Notes: generated by a model from the letters alone, not told the origin. A stretch of 59,865 bases of DNA from Chlorogloeopsis fritschii PCC 6912 (GCF_000317285.1 NZ_AJLN01000044.1:1-59865), one strand, 5' to 3'; numbered from the stretch's first letter, positions 46,930-57,086 are shown. Program-made: numbers and translations.

Positions 46930-46978
46930 CAGAGCCAGAGACTCTAGTTCTCGTTCAGCCTGCTAACCAGGGTTTCGG
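46930..46978 (-). repeat. Dispersed hairpin repeat, degraded copy 3
   Basis: AGAGCCAGAGACTCTAGTTC followed by TCGTT and a decayed hairpin; matches the reverse complement of 17049-17121. It lies just upstream of the cobalamin riboswitch-like leader. Confidence 0.5.
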
Positions 46979-46984
46979 CGCTAC

Positions 46985-47045
46985 CGCTTTCAGGTTGTTG
47001 GTGGAAGTCCAAAATGTGAATTAGTCAGAGTATCTGCCGATTTGA
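46985..47045 (+). promoter_or_regulatory. Cobalamin riboswitch-like leader
   Basis: Contains the B12-box-like AGTCAGAGTATCTGCC (47023-47038; consensus AGYCAGGAGACCTGCC) preceded by GGTGGAAGTCC (47000-47010), like the conserved GGTGxAAxTCC of cobalamin riboswitches. It ends 33 bp before the CbtB-like gene, a usual riboswitch target. The 5' helices are not clearly delimited, so the start is approximate. Confidence 0.6.
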
Positions 47046-47070
47046 TTTGCCTAAGCGCGAGGTATTTAAA

Positions 47071-47262
47071 ATGACTGCTCATTCTCAGGTATCTAGTAGA
47101 AAACGGGCGATTGGGATTGCACTGTCGTTGCCCGTACAGACAACACTTTATTTGTTCCTCAGTTCTTTGATTATCTGGACAGTATTTTTCTCTACCTATC
47201 CAGCTGCTCATAGCCGCACTCACTCATTACGTCATCACACCCTCTCTGTTGCCTGTCACTAA
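47071..47262 (+). CDS. CbtB-like small cobalt-transport membrane protein
   Basis: The 63-aa protein has one membrane span (TTLYLFLSSLIIWTVFFSTY) and a His-rich end AAHSRTHSLRHHTLSVACH. This resembles the C-terminal H..H...RH...CH pattern of CbtB (PF09489), a predicted B12-regulated cobalt transporter subunit. A B12-box-like leader precedes it and a His-rich membrane protein follows 44 bp later. No CbtA is seen, so cobalt transport is an inference from motif and leader. Confidence 0.6.
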   Translation: MTAHSQVSSRKRAIGIALSLPVQTTLYLFLSSLIIWTVFFSTYPAAHSRTHSLRHHTLSVACH

Positions 47263-47306
47263 ATCCTCATAATCTCAAATTAGTAACAATTCATAACACA
47301 AATTTG

Positions 47307-48476
47307 ATGGCAAGGTTTAGGCTGTTTGGGATCGTTGGTGTTCTTTGCTTGACGATCTTGATCTCTATTTCTGGTGAAGGTTATTCTCAGACTCCTACAC
47401 GCAGCGTGCAACTAAACACCGATCCACCTCTGCAAAGTCTGATTCCCTTTGAGGCGGCAACTGAAAAACCCCAATCTCCTGTTAGTTTGACGTTCCAAGC
47501 TTTAGATGCACAACGCCAACCTTTCAAGAATGCCAAAATTGGCTTAGAAATTCTGACGCCACCATCTACTCCTTGGTGGACAACAGATTTCCCGATTGTG
47601 GAAGGAACAAAATTGTTGGCAATGGAAGCAACTGCACCCCAAGGCAGGCTAGAAATCCAGCAAATGTTACCGATTCGTGGAAATTATCAACTACGGGTAA
47701 ATGTCTCACCTTTGTTGGCTGGTGCTTTTACCCCTTACGAACAAACTCTTACTCTCCCTGTGCGAGAAAATCCAGTTAAATATCATTATTTGGGTGGACT
47801 TGTCATCGTGTTGCTAGGAGTAGGATTGCTGGGTGGTGTGGTAATTGGCGGGCAGCAGATAGTTCAGGAGGGAGAAATCGCCCCGCAACGAGTACGCCTA
47901 TTGTTGAGCGGATTAATTGTAGTAGCGATCGCTGCCTTGTTAGCTATCAATATTAGTGCAGAACTGTTGGATGCTCACGGGCACAGCCACGAACACGAGC
48001 ATACTCATGCAACTCAATCCCCTGTTCAGCAATCCCAGGGATTAGAACTTCACCTTGTTGGAGATGATTTAGCAACTGTCGGACAACCTGCGAATTTTGC
48101 TGTCTCGCTAAAAGATACAACCACAGGGCAACCAGTAAAAGACATACTTTTTCAAGTCAAAGCGATCGCCCTCGAAGATAATCTAACTGTCTTTGCCTAT
48201 CAAGGTATACCCGATTCTAGTGGCAAGTTAGCTTGGCAGGAACAATTCTTTGATGGCGCACCCCATAAGGTGGAAGTGACAGCAACTCCCCAACCCGGTT
48301 CAAATCGGCAATTCTCACCTTTGCAAGTTGCACGGGAAATAGAAGTAGAAGGTATTGCACCACCATTATTTGTGCGGTTAATTAGCTTGGCTTATTTTAC
48401 TGCGATTGTCGGTATTGGTTTGGCGATCGGATTGGGATTGAAGAATCGTTGGTTTCAACGCTTAGTTCGCGGTTAA
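47307..48476 (+). CDS. His-rich membrane protein, probable metal (cobalt/nickel) transport
   Basis: The 389-aa protein has a signal peptide or first span (LFGIVGVLCLTILISIS), a lumenal beta-rich domain (about 40-150), two central spans (YLGGLVIVLLGVGLLGGVVIGG and LLLSGLIVVAIAALLAI), a metal-binding run HGHSHEHEHTH (about 228-238), a second beta-rich domain, and a C-terminal span (LAYFTAIVGIGLAIGLGL). I do not recognise a named family. The His run, the CbtB-like neighbour and the B12-type leader together suggest cobalt handling. Confidence 0.65.
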   Translation: MARFRLFGIVGVLCLTILISISGEGYSQTPTRSVQLNTDPPLQSLIPFEAATEKPQSPVSLTFQALDAQRQPFKNAKIGLEILTPPSTPWWTTDFPIVEGTKLLAMEATAPQGRLEIQQMLPIRGNYQLRVNVSPLLAGAFTPYEQTLTLPVRENPVKYHYLGGLVIVLLGVGLLGGVVIGGQQIVQEGEIAPQRVRLLLSGLIVVAIAALLAINISAELLDAHGHSHEHEHTHATQSPVQQSQGLELHLVGDDLATVGQPANFAVSLKDTTTGQPVKDILFQVKAIALEDNLTVFAYQGIPDSSGKLAWQEQFFDGAPHKVEVTATPQPGSNRQFSPLQVAREIEVEGIAPPLFVRLISLAYFTAIVGIGLAIGLGLKNRWFQRLVRG

Positions 48477-48605
48477 AAATTAGCTAGGTGCGTGATGCTG
48501 TACTTTCATATCTATAAAAGTGCCAGCGCTACGCACTATTAAATTTTCATGCATCATCTTGAACTTGAGTAGAAACGCGCTGTTTGGAGCGTCTCTAAAC
48601 TTACA

Positions 48606-48737
48606 TTAGTGGACAGGCAGAGTATCAATTAGACAAATAAAGTTTAAAAATAATTCAAAATTGTAAACACCGATCGCTGTTGCAATTACAGATATTACTA
48701 TTACTAGGATAGTAACCCAAGGATCTATCTCCCGCAT
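48606..48737 (-). CDS. Possible 43-aa single-span membrane protein
   Basis: MREIDPWVTILVIVISVIA followed by a second hydrophobic half and LIDTLPVH. The helix is convincing but the ribosome-binding site is weak (GGAAAAAT, GTG alternative start 12 bp upstream). It lies downstream of the GH3-family gene on the same strand. Otherwise the 48477-48776 gap is empty. Confidence 0.35.
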   Translation of the reverse strand: MREIDPWVTILVIVISVIATAIGVYNFELFLNFICLIDTLPVH

Positions 48738-48776
48738 AGATTTTTCCACATTAATTCTGTAAAAAAAATACAAATT

Positions 48777-50366
48777 TTAAATTAATTTCTCTAACTCGAC
48801 AAGCAATTCTTGATCAATAGGTGTGGTAGAAAGAATTTCGTGTTTCAAATCTCCCCACTTTTTACCAGAACGGGTTTTATGTAAAGTCATAATTTCATGG
48901 ATGTGTGAATGCACCAGTACACGCACGCTCGTAAGTTGCCCCAAAAGTCTTGCATGGCGATACTGAGGAGATTGTTGCAGCGCTGCGTCTAATTGAGTAG
49001 CAATTTCTTGAGGATGTAATGTAGTTCGATCCAGTAATAAAATATAGTGTTCTTTTCGTTGTTTGGCGGGTACAAGACTTTTAAAAAATGTTTCCTTTAA
49101 TGGCAAACGATTAAGAACATCGCGGACAAAATCAGAATGTAGCTTTTCACCCACTAAATCGCTAATTTCCTGATTACGTCCAAGAAATTCTAAGCAAGGT
49201 GTGTGCATATAGAAATGAGTTACGCAGATGCGATCGCGGATACGGTAGCGATACAATCCTCCTTTCTGGGAAATAATCATCTCGTAAACTTTTCCCTTTT
49301 CTAGTTCGTGGAGATGGTAAATTTTCCCTTCTTCGTCTTCAAACTCGAAAAAAACTTGATCTAAAATAGGCACACATCCTTGTGCAGCGATCAGAGGAAT
49401 AGTCATTGGTGCTTCCGTTGCTAACAGTCCTTTTCCCTGTACCAGCACGGTGGGGAATAGGGAACGCAAAAAACCCGCACCATCGGCAGCATTGGCACTA
49501 TCCCAACAAGAGATAAGTTTAAGCTCCGGCCAAATTTGCATCCAGGGAAGTTCGGTATTTAACAAAGAAGGAGATTCTAGCAATATTTGACGGCGTTTTG
49601 GTGAGATGCGATCGCCTAATTCTAAAGCTAGCTGCCTGCAATTAGTTTGAATATAGTCAAGGATTACCCGGAGAAAAGTAGGACTCCAAATAGAAATAAT
49701 TTCCAAGTTTTCTGCCACCAAAAGCGCTTTGGAAAGCTCATGTTTAAACTCTTTAGGATTGCGCAGACGGTTTAGTTGTGGAAAAGAAACCAGAAATGGA
49801 CTCAGAAACCACCTTAACCAACTATCTAAATATTGAGAATCATCTTCTAACCCAGAACAAGAGGATCGGGGGATCTCCCCCACTCCCCCACTTCCCCCCT
49901 CCTGTTTCTTTGCGTCTGTTTTATCTCCCAACTGTGGCGAGATACAGAAATATATCTTTCCAATAGAAAACTTAGGGCCGTGTACAATCAAATCATATGC
50001 CCAAACACAAAACATCTGATTAAAAGAACGACGCAGAGATTTTGTATAAGGAATCAATTTGGCAGCACCACGGCTTCCAGAAGTCTTTTCATAGAAAAGA
50101 ATTGGTTCGTTGGTGAGAAGAGGCTTTTTTGTTGCTTGCTGTTTTAAAATCCAAGTTTCAATATCGCGGTATTCTACTATTGGGATTTGCTGCCAATCAG
50201 CAATAGTATTAATGCCTAATGATTTACCATATTCACTGTGATTAAGATGTTGGAAAATTTCTTCCTGTAACTTTCGCTGTGTTGCTTGGGGATGTTTCAA
50301 AGCATAATCAAATCGCTTGGCAACAGGAGAAATAACTTTACCGAAAACCTGGATAATTTGGCGCAT
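48777..50366 (-). CDS. GH3-family acyl-adenylating (auxin-responsive-like) protein
   Basis: The 529-aa protein has the GH3 pattern: FYEKTSGSRGAAKLIPYT (phosphate-binding motif 1), YRDIETWI near the N-terminus, ISCWDSANA (tyrosine-type motif region), LLATEAPMTIPL, and YRYRIRDRICV near the C-terminal domain hinge. GH3 enzymes activate carboxylates as adenylates and join them to amino acids; the bacterial substrates are unknown. A low-complexity Gly/Ser insert sits near residues 155-170. Stand-alone gene. Confidence 0.88.
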   Translation of the reverse strand: MRQIIQVFGKVISPVAKRFDYALKHPQATQRKLQEEIFQHLNHSEYGKSLGINTIADWQQIPIVEYRDIETWILKQQATKKPLLTNEPILFYEKTSGSRGAAKLIPYTKSLRRSFNQMFCVWAYDLIVHGPKFSIGKIYFCISPQLGDKTDAKKQEGGSGGVGEIPRSSCSGLEDDSQYLDSWLRWFLSPFLVSFPQLNRLRNPKEFKHELSKALLVAENLEIISIWSPTFLRVILDYIQTNCRQLALELGDRISPKRRQILLESPSLLNTELPWMQIWPELKLISCWDSANAADGAGFLRSLFPTVLVQGKGLLATEAPMTIPLIAAQGCVPILDQVFFEFEDEEGKIYHLHELEKGKVYEMIISQKGGLYRYRIRDRICVTHFYMHTPCLEFLGRNQEISDLVGEKLHSDFVRDVLNRLPLKETFFKSLVPAKQRKEHYILLLDRTTLHPQEIATQLDAALQQSPQYRHARLLGQLTSVRVLVHSHIHEIMTLHKTRSGKKWGDLKHEILSTTPIDQELLVELEKLI

Positions 50367-50497
50367 ACATAATCATTTTTGAGAAAGACTTGGTGTCGTG
50401 GTAGTCTGAGATAATTTTGGCAAATCTCTCATAACTTTTGCGAAAAGTACGATATTTTTTATGAATGCGCAATCAACTAAATTGAGTAGAGTTCTAG

Positions 50498-51043
50498 CTA
50501 ATTTCTATCTCGCTGTTGCATTTCGTGCTGACGCATGGGCATAGCATCTATTTCATCAAAAATTGCTTTTGCTTCAACTGGCGCATTATCACGGCGCTTA
50601 ACACCACCATCTTTACCTACTAAAATAACGCGAAAATCTTCTTTGCCAATTCCAAAGCGATCGCGCAACTTGGCAGTAGAAGATTCATCTATTTGTCGTT
50701 CGTTGACATAGTTATTACCTACTGCTAAAACTTTTACTAGTACTAAGTCTCTGTCTGCAAAACCAGCTTTGTGCTCCAAGAAAAGTTGCATCTGTTGCTG
50801 ATAAGCTTTGTGATTTTCGGAAGGAGCGAAAACCAGCAGCACGCGATTTTTCCATTGTTGCTCACTTAGATTAAATAAAGACATTTTTTTAGCATGATTA
50901 GGTAAAATTTCGGTTGCTCCTATTTGAGTGACTGGCGATAGGAGCAAAGACGTTAGTAGGGAAAGAAAAATTAAGACTGACTTATTCAAAATAGAACCAA
51001 TCCTCCTAGCGCTACTCAAAATTTGGTGGTTATTTATAAGCAT
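50498..51043 (-). CDS. Exported DUF4174-family protein
   Basis: The 181-aa protein has an N-terminal hydrophobic segment (about 22-42, VLIFLSLLTSLLLSPV). A DUF4174 domain follows: NRVLLVFAPSENHKAYQQQ, FADRDLVLVKVL, FRVILVGKDGGVKRRDN and the end IDAMPMRQHEM. The fold is thioredoxin-like, but the usual Cys pair is absent. Function unknown. A widespread cyanobacterial single gene. Confidence 0.82.
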   Translation of the reverse strand: MLINNHQILSSARRIGSILNKSVLIFLSLLTSLLLSPVTQIGATEILPNHAKKMSLFNLSEQQWKNRVLLVFAPSENHKAYQQQMQLFLEHKAGFADRDLVLVKVLAVGNNYVNERQIDESSTAKLRDRFGIGKEDFRVILVGKDGGVKRRDNAPVEAKAIFDEIDAMPMRQHEMQQRDRN

Positions 51044-51260
51044 CTTTTCACAGTGCCATTCGCTTTTTCCAATTTTCCTCTGTCTTTAGTGATGTTTGAC
51101 TAATGTTTGTCAACAGCCAATCATAGCTTTGGCATCTGGGATATAACGTTTCAGTTATGATGAGGCTGAGATGCGATCGCGCTCCTCTCAAAATACTCTT
51201 GATACTTTAGCTAATACAGCTTGCGCACGACTGGGAAATTAGGAGGAGCAATCACCCACA

Positions 51261-51677
51261 TCAGAAATACTGGCAGTGATCTGCCTTGATCGCCTTCTCT
51301 TCCAAGAACCAAAGCGAATCTACGATGCCCTCTGCCTCTGGAATCAGCTGTGATTCAGTTACGTCAAACGTGGCTGCTGCGAGTTGACATCCGTAGAACC
51401 GCACGTTACCCATCCGTTTCACCAATTTGATGAAATCATGAATTGCAAGCGGATCGCCGTCACGCCGCACTCTGTCTTTGAACCACTCTTCTTCTGTAGC
51501 GTGCTGGCAATCCATTTTGACTGCCTTAGCACCCTGCTCTGTCAGAACCCGTACTGCCCACAGCACAAACAAAATATCGACTTCAACGCCTTGTTTCGCT
51601 GCAACATAAGCAAATGTCAATGGCGTGTAGAGTCGATCGTATCCGTCATCTCGAATCACAATAGCCAACTTTTTCAT
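51261..51677 (-). CDS. DsrE/DsrF-like family protein
   Basis: The 138-aa protein starts MKKLAIVIRDDGYDRLYTPL with a GAAGGA site before it; an in-frame start eight codons upstream lacks one. The alpha/beta DsrE fold is shown by the first strand, TFAYVAAKQGVEVDILFVLWAV, and the Cys-containing loop VRFYGCQLAA. DsrE proteins transfer or bind sulfur. It is divergent from the AraC regulator at 51910, which may control it. Confidence 0.78.
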   Translation of the reverse strand: MKKLAIVIRDDGYDRLYTPLTFAYVAAKQGVEVDILFVLWAVRVLTEQGAKAVKMDCQHATEEEWFKDRVRRDGDPLAIHDFIKLVKRMGNVRFYGCQLAAATFDVTESQLIPEAEGIVDSLWFLEEKAIKADHCQYF

Positions 51678-51909
51678 AGTGATTTTCCTTCGATTGGTCA
51701 ATAGATATTGCAGAAAACTGGCAAACAGTAGGTTGTAACCCGCAATTGCTCAGGCTTATAGAACTTCCGTCCACGTCGCCAATCTCTGTAACTTTATACT
51801 TGACTATTTACATTAAATATGCAATGACTAAAACACTAGGATTTTTGACTAAAGCTCCAGGCGATACCTGCTGCACAGCCAAGTTACTTCTACTAGCCCC
51901 CATCACCCT

Positions 51910-52866
51910 ATGGATGTGCTTTCAGATCTACTGCGGGTCATTCGATTTTCTGGGGTCATTGACCTGCGTCCAGAGTTTTCTGCCCCCTGGCTCGTTGAAA
52001 CCCCCTCCTGCTTAAACTTTGCGCACACGATCCAGTCTGATACAACTCATATTATTCCTTTTCACATTGTTGCGGAGGGGAACTGCTGGGTAAAAGCTAA
52101 AACCGATATCTGTCAGGCACTTTCCCCTGGTGATATCATTATTTTTCCGCACGGAGATGCTCACATTTTGGGCGATCGCCTTGAGGGAGCACCGATGCCG
52201 ATTGCCGAATTGTTGCCTGCCCCACCCTGGCAAGAACCCCCAATCCTAAGCTATGGCGGTGGTGGGAAAATCACTCGCTTAGTATGCGGATTTTTGCAAT
52301 GCGAGCAACTGCTACTGCATCCTTTCCTCAAAAGTCTGCCAGGGTTCATGCACATTCAGGTGTTTGCAGATATGACTGCACCGCTCTTGAAAACTGGTGT
52401 CCAGTACATTATTCAAGAAGCTGACTGCGTTCAACCAGGAAGTGTCTGTTTATTAACCCGACTAGTGGAACTCATGTTTATTGAAATTCTGCGAAACTAT
52501 ATGCAGAATTCTCCGAAAGAACAAATGGTAGGGGTACTTGCGCTGAACGATCCAATTGTCGGTCAAGCGCTGAACTGGATACATAGAGATCCTGCTCATC
52601 CCTGGACAGTTTCTGAACTAGCTAGACAGGTTGGTGTTTCCCGCTCTACCTTGGCGAGCCGCTTTACTGAACTTTTGGGGCAACCGCCGATGCAATACCT
52701 CACTCAATGGCGACTCCAGTTAGCAGCTCACCACCTGCAAAATACAGACCAGAGTATTGCCAAAATTGCTTATCAAGTCGGTTATGAGTCAGAAGCCGCT
52801 TTTAATCGTGCCTTTAAGCGCTATGCAGGAAAACCTCCTGGGACATGGCGGCATCATTGGGGGTAG
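51910..52866 (+). CDS. AraC-family transcription regulator with cupin sensor
   Basis: The 318-aa protein has an N-terminal AraC-type cupin (MDVLSDLLRVIRFSGVIDL, FHIVAEGNCWVK, GDIIIFPHGDAH) and two C-terminal helix-turn-helix motifs (WTVSELARQVGVSRSTLASRF and IAKIAYQVGYESEAAFNRAFKR). This is the subgroup that often controls adjacent divergent redox or hydrolase genes. The likely target is the dsrE-like gene, 232 bp away. Confidence 0.88.
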   Translation: MDVLSDLLRVIRFSGVIDLRPEFSAPWLVETPSCLNFAHTIQSDTTHIIPFHIVAEGNCWVKAKTDICQALSPGDIIIFPHGDAHILGDRLEGAPMPIAELLPAPPWQEPPILSYGGGGKITRLVCGFLQCEQLLLHPFLKSLPGFMHIQVFADMTAPLLKTGVQYIIQEADCVQPGSVCLLTRLVELMFIEILRNYMQNSPKEQMVGVLALNDPIVGQALNWIHRDPAHPWTVSELARQVGVSRSTLASRFTELLGQPPMQYLTQWRLQLAAHHLQNTDQSIAKIAYQVGYESEAAFNRAFKRYAGKPPGTWRHHWG

Positions 52867-53009
52867 TGTAGGCAATTTCATTCTACTAGAGGTAAAACCG
52901 ACGAGTTTGTCATCAGCCGCTACCTAACGACTTTTAATCTTATTGTGTATAGGCTTTAAAAACCGCTAGACTGGAACTGTTTCCACGAGTTCTAATACTG
53001 AGAAGTTCT

Positions 53010-53375
53010 GTGACTAAGCCAAAACCGGATGACATCTGTCAAGTACGATGTTTCAACACAGACTTGGTAGCTCAAGTCTGTGAAGAATTACCAAAGGATG
53101 AGATTCTGGAAGATGCTCATATACTCTTCAGCGCTCTAGCAGATAAATCTCGGCTAAAAATTCTTTATGCTCTTAGCACTGCTCAAGAACTTTGTGTCTG
53201 TGATGTAGCATCAATGCTGGGGGTTAAGGTGGCAGCAGCCTCCCATCATTTGCGAAAGCTACGTGACCTCAAGATACTCAAGTACAGAAATGATGGTAAG
53301 CTTGCGTATTACTCCCTAAAAGACGAGCGCATTGGTGATATTCTTAACTGTGTTCTCAGGCAAATAGCAATTTAA
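53010..53375 (+). CDS. ArsR/SmtB-family metal-sensing repressor
   Basis: The 121-aa winged-helix protein has the ELCVCDVA metal box in the recognition region and an N-terminal Cys pair (CQVRCF) expected for an alpha3N site that senses thiophilic ions such as Cd, Pb or Zn. The alpha5 site residues of SmtB (DxH..HxxE) are replaced (DERIGDILNCVLRQI). The DNA-recognition helix is KVAAASHHLRKLRD. It precedes a cation efflux gene it probably represses. Confidence 0.87.
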   Translation: MTKPKPDDICQVRCFNTDLVAQVCEELPKDEILEDAHILFSALADKSRLKILYALSTAQELCVCDVASMLGVKVAAASHHLRKLRDLKILKYRNDGKLAYYSLKDERIGDILNCVLRQIAI

Positions 53376-53418
53376 TCTTTGCTTTTTATTACGCGAGCAT
53401 TCTAATTTTTTGCCCTAT

Positions 53419-53440
53419 CATTCTAATATTTGTTTGAATG
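53419..53440 (+). promoter_or_regulatory. Possible ArsR operator before the CDF gene
   Basis: CATTC and GAATG form the ends of an imperfect 22-bp inverted repeat. A second TTTGAAT follows at once. It lies 35 bp before the CDF start, in keeping with an ArsR-family operator, but the symmetry is weak. Confidence 0.3.
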
Positions 53441-53474
53441 TTTGAATAAATAGAGTAATCATTGGAGCGCTGTT

Positions 53475-54092
53475 ATGGGTGATAACTGTTGCCAAAAGAA
53501 AGCCTGTGAACTAGAAAAGCTAAGAAAACAGCAGAGTAAAGTTCTCTGGACTGTTTTGCTGATCAACTCTGTGATGTTCGTGGTAGAACTGTTAGCTGGT
53601 ATTAAATCTGCTTCCCTTTCATTAACAGGAGATTCCCTAGATATGTTAGGGGATGCACTAGTTTATGGCAGTAGTTTGTACGTCATTCATAAGGGGAGAA
53701 AGGCTCAGGCAAAGTCTGCACTGCTCAAGGGGGCGATTATGTTCCTATCTGCCGTGGCTGTGTTTGCTAGAGCTAGCTACCAGCTATTTGCAGGTTCAAC
53801 ACCAGAAGCCAGAGTTATGAGCGCAGTGGGATTTATTGCCTTGCTTGCTAATCTACTGTGTCTTTTCCTGTTAACTAAACACAGAAACGACAACATTAAT
53901 TTGTCTTCTGTATGGCTTTGTTCTCGCAATGACATCATTGCTAACACTTCTGTTCTTGGGGCTGCTGGATTGGTATTTCTAACAAACTCCTTGCTGCCCG
54001 ATCTAATTGTGGGATTTATGCTGACTATAGTGTTTGCTAAATCATCAGGAAAGGTAGTTTCTCAGTCTTGGAGAGAGCTACAACAAGCGTGA
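53475..54092 (+). CDS. Cation diffusion facilitator-type metal efflux transporter
   Basis: The 205-aa membrane protein has an N-terminal Cys motif CCQKKACE and about six spans (VLWTVLLINSVMFVVELLAGI; LTGDSLDMLGDALVYGSSLYV; LLANLLCLFLL and others). The metal site pattern HxxxD of CDF is here D-containing (GDSLDMLGDA and SRNDIIANTS). It is short because the C-terminal cytoplasmic domain is missing, like the CzcD-type members paired with ArsR/SmtB repressors. It probably exports the ion sensed by the upstream repressor. Confidence 0.83.
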   Translation: MGDNCCQKKACELEKLRKQQSKVLWTVLLINSVMFVVELLAGIKSASLSLTGDSLDMLGDALVYGSSLYVIHKGRKAQAKSALLKGAIMFLSAVAVFARASYQLFAGSTPEARVMSAVGFIALLANLLCLFLLTKHRNDNINLSSVWLCSRNDIIANTSVLGAAGLVFLTNSLLPDLIVGFMLTIVFAKSSGKVVSQSWRELQQA

Positions 54093-54178
54093 AAGCAAGC
54101 AACTTGTTTTCCATATTCCTCAGCTTTTAGCTTTAATTACATTCTCTTCCAGATTTTACTGAAAATAAAAATGTTACA

Positions 54179-54193
54179 TGAAAACGATTATCA
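54179..54193 (+). promoter_or_regulatory. Zur/Fur-box-like palindrome upstream of hemB
   Basis: TGAAAACGATTATCA matches the cyanobacterial Zur-type TGATAAT-centre-ATTATCA pattern at 12 of 15 positions. It lies 35 bp before the hemB start. It is followed by TTATG, which also fits a longer Fur-type box. Confidence 0.5.
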
Positions 54194-54218
54194 TTATGTT
54201 TAAGTGAACAACCAATAA

Positions 54219-55274
<1,056 letters not shown>

Positions 55275-55382
55275 TGTAGGTATTTGCTGATGAGTGCGGT
55301 ACAAAATTTTGTCTCAAAACTAGATAATTAAAGCCCTAGCTCATAACTATTTCACGTTAATCACAATACGCATAAATTATTT

Positions 55383-55406
55383 AGAGATGTGCCATGGCAC
55401 ATCTCT
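55383..55406 (+). terminator. Hairpin after hemB
   Basis: Perfect 24-bp palindrome AGAGATGTGCCA/TGGCACATCTCT followed by ATTAGCTTTTTCC, about 108 bp beyond the stop. Likely factor-independent terminator. Confidence 0.65.
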
Positions 55407-55575
55407 ATTAGCTTTTTCCCAAGTATATTGGTTCCAAAGTTGTTTCTTTAACTGTTGCATCTATTCTTTCCAGCCGATATGCTTTTGCTTAAAGACGAGA
55501 ACTGACGATTTTCTCTAATGTATTTCCGATAAAATGCAAACCCACCCCATCGTCAGCAGCATATCCTTCGTTAAC

Positions 55576-57061
55576 TAATTCGCCGTAATTCCCGCGCTGT
55601 AATCATTGATTCAGCGTCGGGATATAAGGCGGGCAGCGACGAAAGCATCTTCGACCAATGTCCCAAGGCGAGGAAGAAGATGTTTGAGAAGTTGCCAAAT
55701 ATTTCAGGATTAGTTTTATCGCTAAGTGTATTTTGTGATAAAATAAACAAACCAAGGAGGTGATGTTGAGTGTTGCACAAAGTCGTACAAGTTCGTTTAT
55801 ACCCAACCAAAGAACAACAAGCACAGCTAGCTCAGGCATTTGGATGCTCACGTTGGTGGTGGAATTATGCTTTGAATAAGTCAATTGAAGCTTATAAAGA
55901 AACGGGTAAGGGACTCGGACGATCAGCACTCAACGCGCTTCTACTAGCACTTAAAAAAGCAGAAGATACTTGTTGGTTAGCTGATTGTTATAGCCAAGTT
56001 TTACAAGCTACAACACTTAATCTAACCACAGCGTATAAGAACTTTTTTGAGGGTAGGGTTGGATTTCCTAAATTCAAATCTAAGCACGGTAAACAATCTA
56101 TTCAATATCCTCAAAACGTAAAAATTGTTGATGGTGAGTCCAGTCCTGAAGGAGGGTTTCCCTCCGTAGGGAACTGGCGAACCCGTAAGGGTAATGTAAA
56201 ACTACCTGGCAATATTGGTATAGTCAAAGCCAAGATACATAGACCAATTGAGGGGAAGATAAAGACTGTTACTGTTAGCAAAACCCCATCAGGGAAATAT
56301 CTTGCATCCATCTTGACTGAAGTAGAAGGCGAAAAACCAACTACAACAGAAGGCAAGATTTATGGAGTTGATTTGGGACTAAAGCACTTTGCTGTTGTTA
56401 CAGATGGTAAAAAGGTTTCTAAATACGACAATCCTAAACATATTGCCAAGCATGAGAAGAACCTGAAACGGAAGCAAAAAAAGCTAGCACGTAAACAAAA
56501 GGGGAGTAATTCAAGAAATAGGTATAGAAAAGTAGTTGCCAAAGTGTACGAACGGGTTAGTAACTCAAGGCAAGATTTCCTACATAAACTTAGTTACAAG
56601 TTAGTCAGCGATAGCCAAGCTGTCATAGTAGAGAATCTTCATCTTCTAGGCATGGTTCGTAATCACAAGTTGGCTGCATCTATATCTGATTGTGGGTGGG
56701 GAATGTTCACTAACTTCTTAGCCTACAAGCTAGAACGTAAAGGTGCAAAGTTAGTAGAGATTGATAGATGGTTCCCCAGTTCCAAACTCTGCTCTCATTG
56801 TTTCTATCAGATCGGGGAAATGCCGCTAGACGTGAGGGAATGGACTTGTCCCCATTGCGGCACTGATCACGACAGAGATGGGAACGCGTCCATCAATATT
56901 AGAGCAGAAGGAATCAGAATGCTAAAGGCGGATGGTTCAGCCGTCTCTGCTGTAGGAGGGGAGGTAAGACCAAAGATGGGGCGAAAGTCTCATCTAAGGC
57001 ACTCGCCTATGAGTACAGAAGCCCACGCTGTACCTACAGGGTCAGCGTTGGGTAGTTCACT
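55576..57061 (+). mobile_element. TnpB-only IS200/IS605-type element inserted in peptidase E
   Basis: Ends are deduced from the interrupted gene: left flank CGTTAAC, right end GTTGGGTAGTTCACT. No target duplication and no terminal inverted repeats, as expected for single-strand IS200/IS605 transposition after a TTAAC-like site. About 1.49 kb. It carries tnpB but no tnpA, so it needs a transposase supplied elsewhere. Confidence 0.8.
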
Positions 57062-57086
57062 AAGTCCTTCTGATAACAGTCGATGA
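55770..57086 (+). CDS. tnpB: TnpB RNA-guided nuclease
   Basis: The 438-aa protein has the OrfB N-terminal helix-rich domain (VRLYPTKEQQAQLAQAFGCSRWWWN) and RuvC motifs with Asp in GVDLGLKHF, Glu in VIVENLHLLGM and Asp in DRDGNASINI. A CSHC..CPHC zinc finger sits between RuvC II and III. GTG start with AAGGAGG 10 bp upstream. The frame runs about 8 codons past the deduced right end, so the stop comes from host DNA. The guide RNA scaffold should overlap the gene's 3' end and use the flank at 57062 as guide. Confidence 0.9.
   Translation: MLHKVVQVRLYPTKEQQAQLAQAFGCSRWWWNYALNKSIEAYKETGKGLGRSALNALLLALKKAEDTCWLADCYSQVLQATTLNLTTAYKNFFEGRVGFPKFKSKHGKQSIQYPQNVKIVDGESSPEGGFPSVGNWRTRKGNVKLPGNIGIVKAKIHRPIEGKIKTVTVSKTPSGKYLASILTEVEGEKPTTTEGKIYGVDLGLKHFAVVTDGKKVSKYDNPKHIAKHEKNLKRKQKKLARKQKGSNSRNRYRKVVAKVYERVSNSRQDFLHKLSYKLVSDSQAVIVENLHLLGMVRNHKLAASISDCGWGMFTNFLAYKLERKGAKLVEIDRWFPSSKLCSHCFYQIGEMPLDVREWTCPHCGTDHDRDGNASINIRAEGIRMLKADGSAVSAVGGEVRPKMGRKSHLRHSPMSTEAHAVPTGSALGSSLSPSDNSR

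Noticed and set aside
55576-55769. Minus-strand frame in the left end of the TnpB element (LGTLVEDAF..ISRR)
   Set aside because: Short, no start or ribosome-binding site, and lies in the non-coding end of the element.
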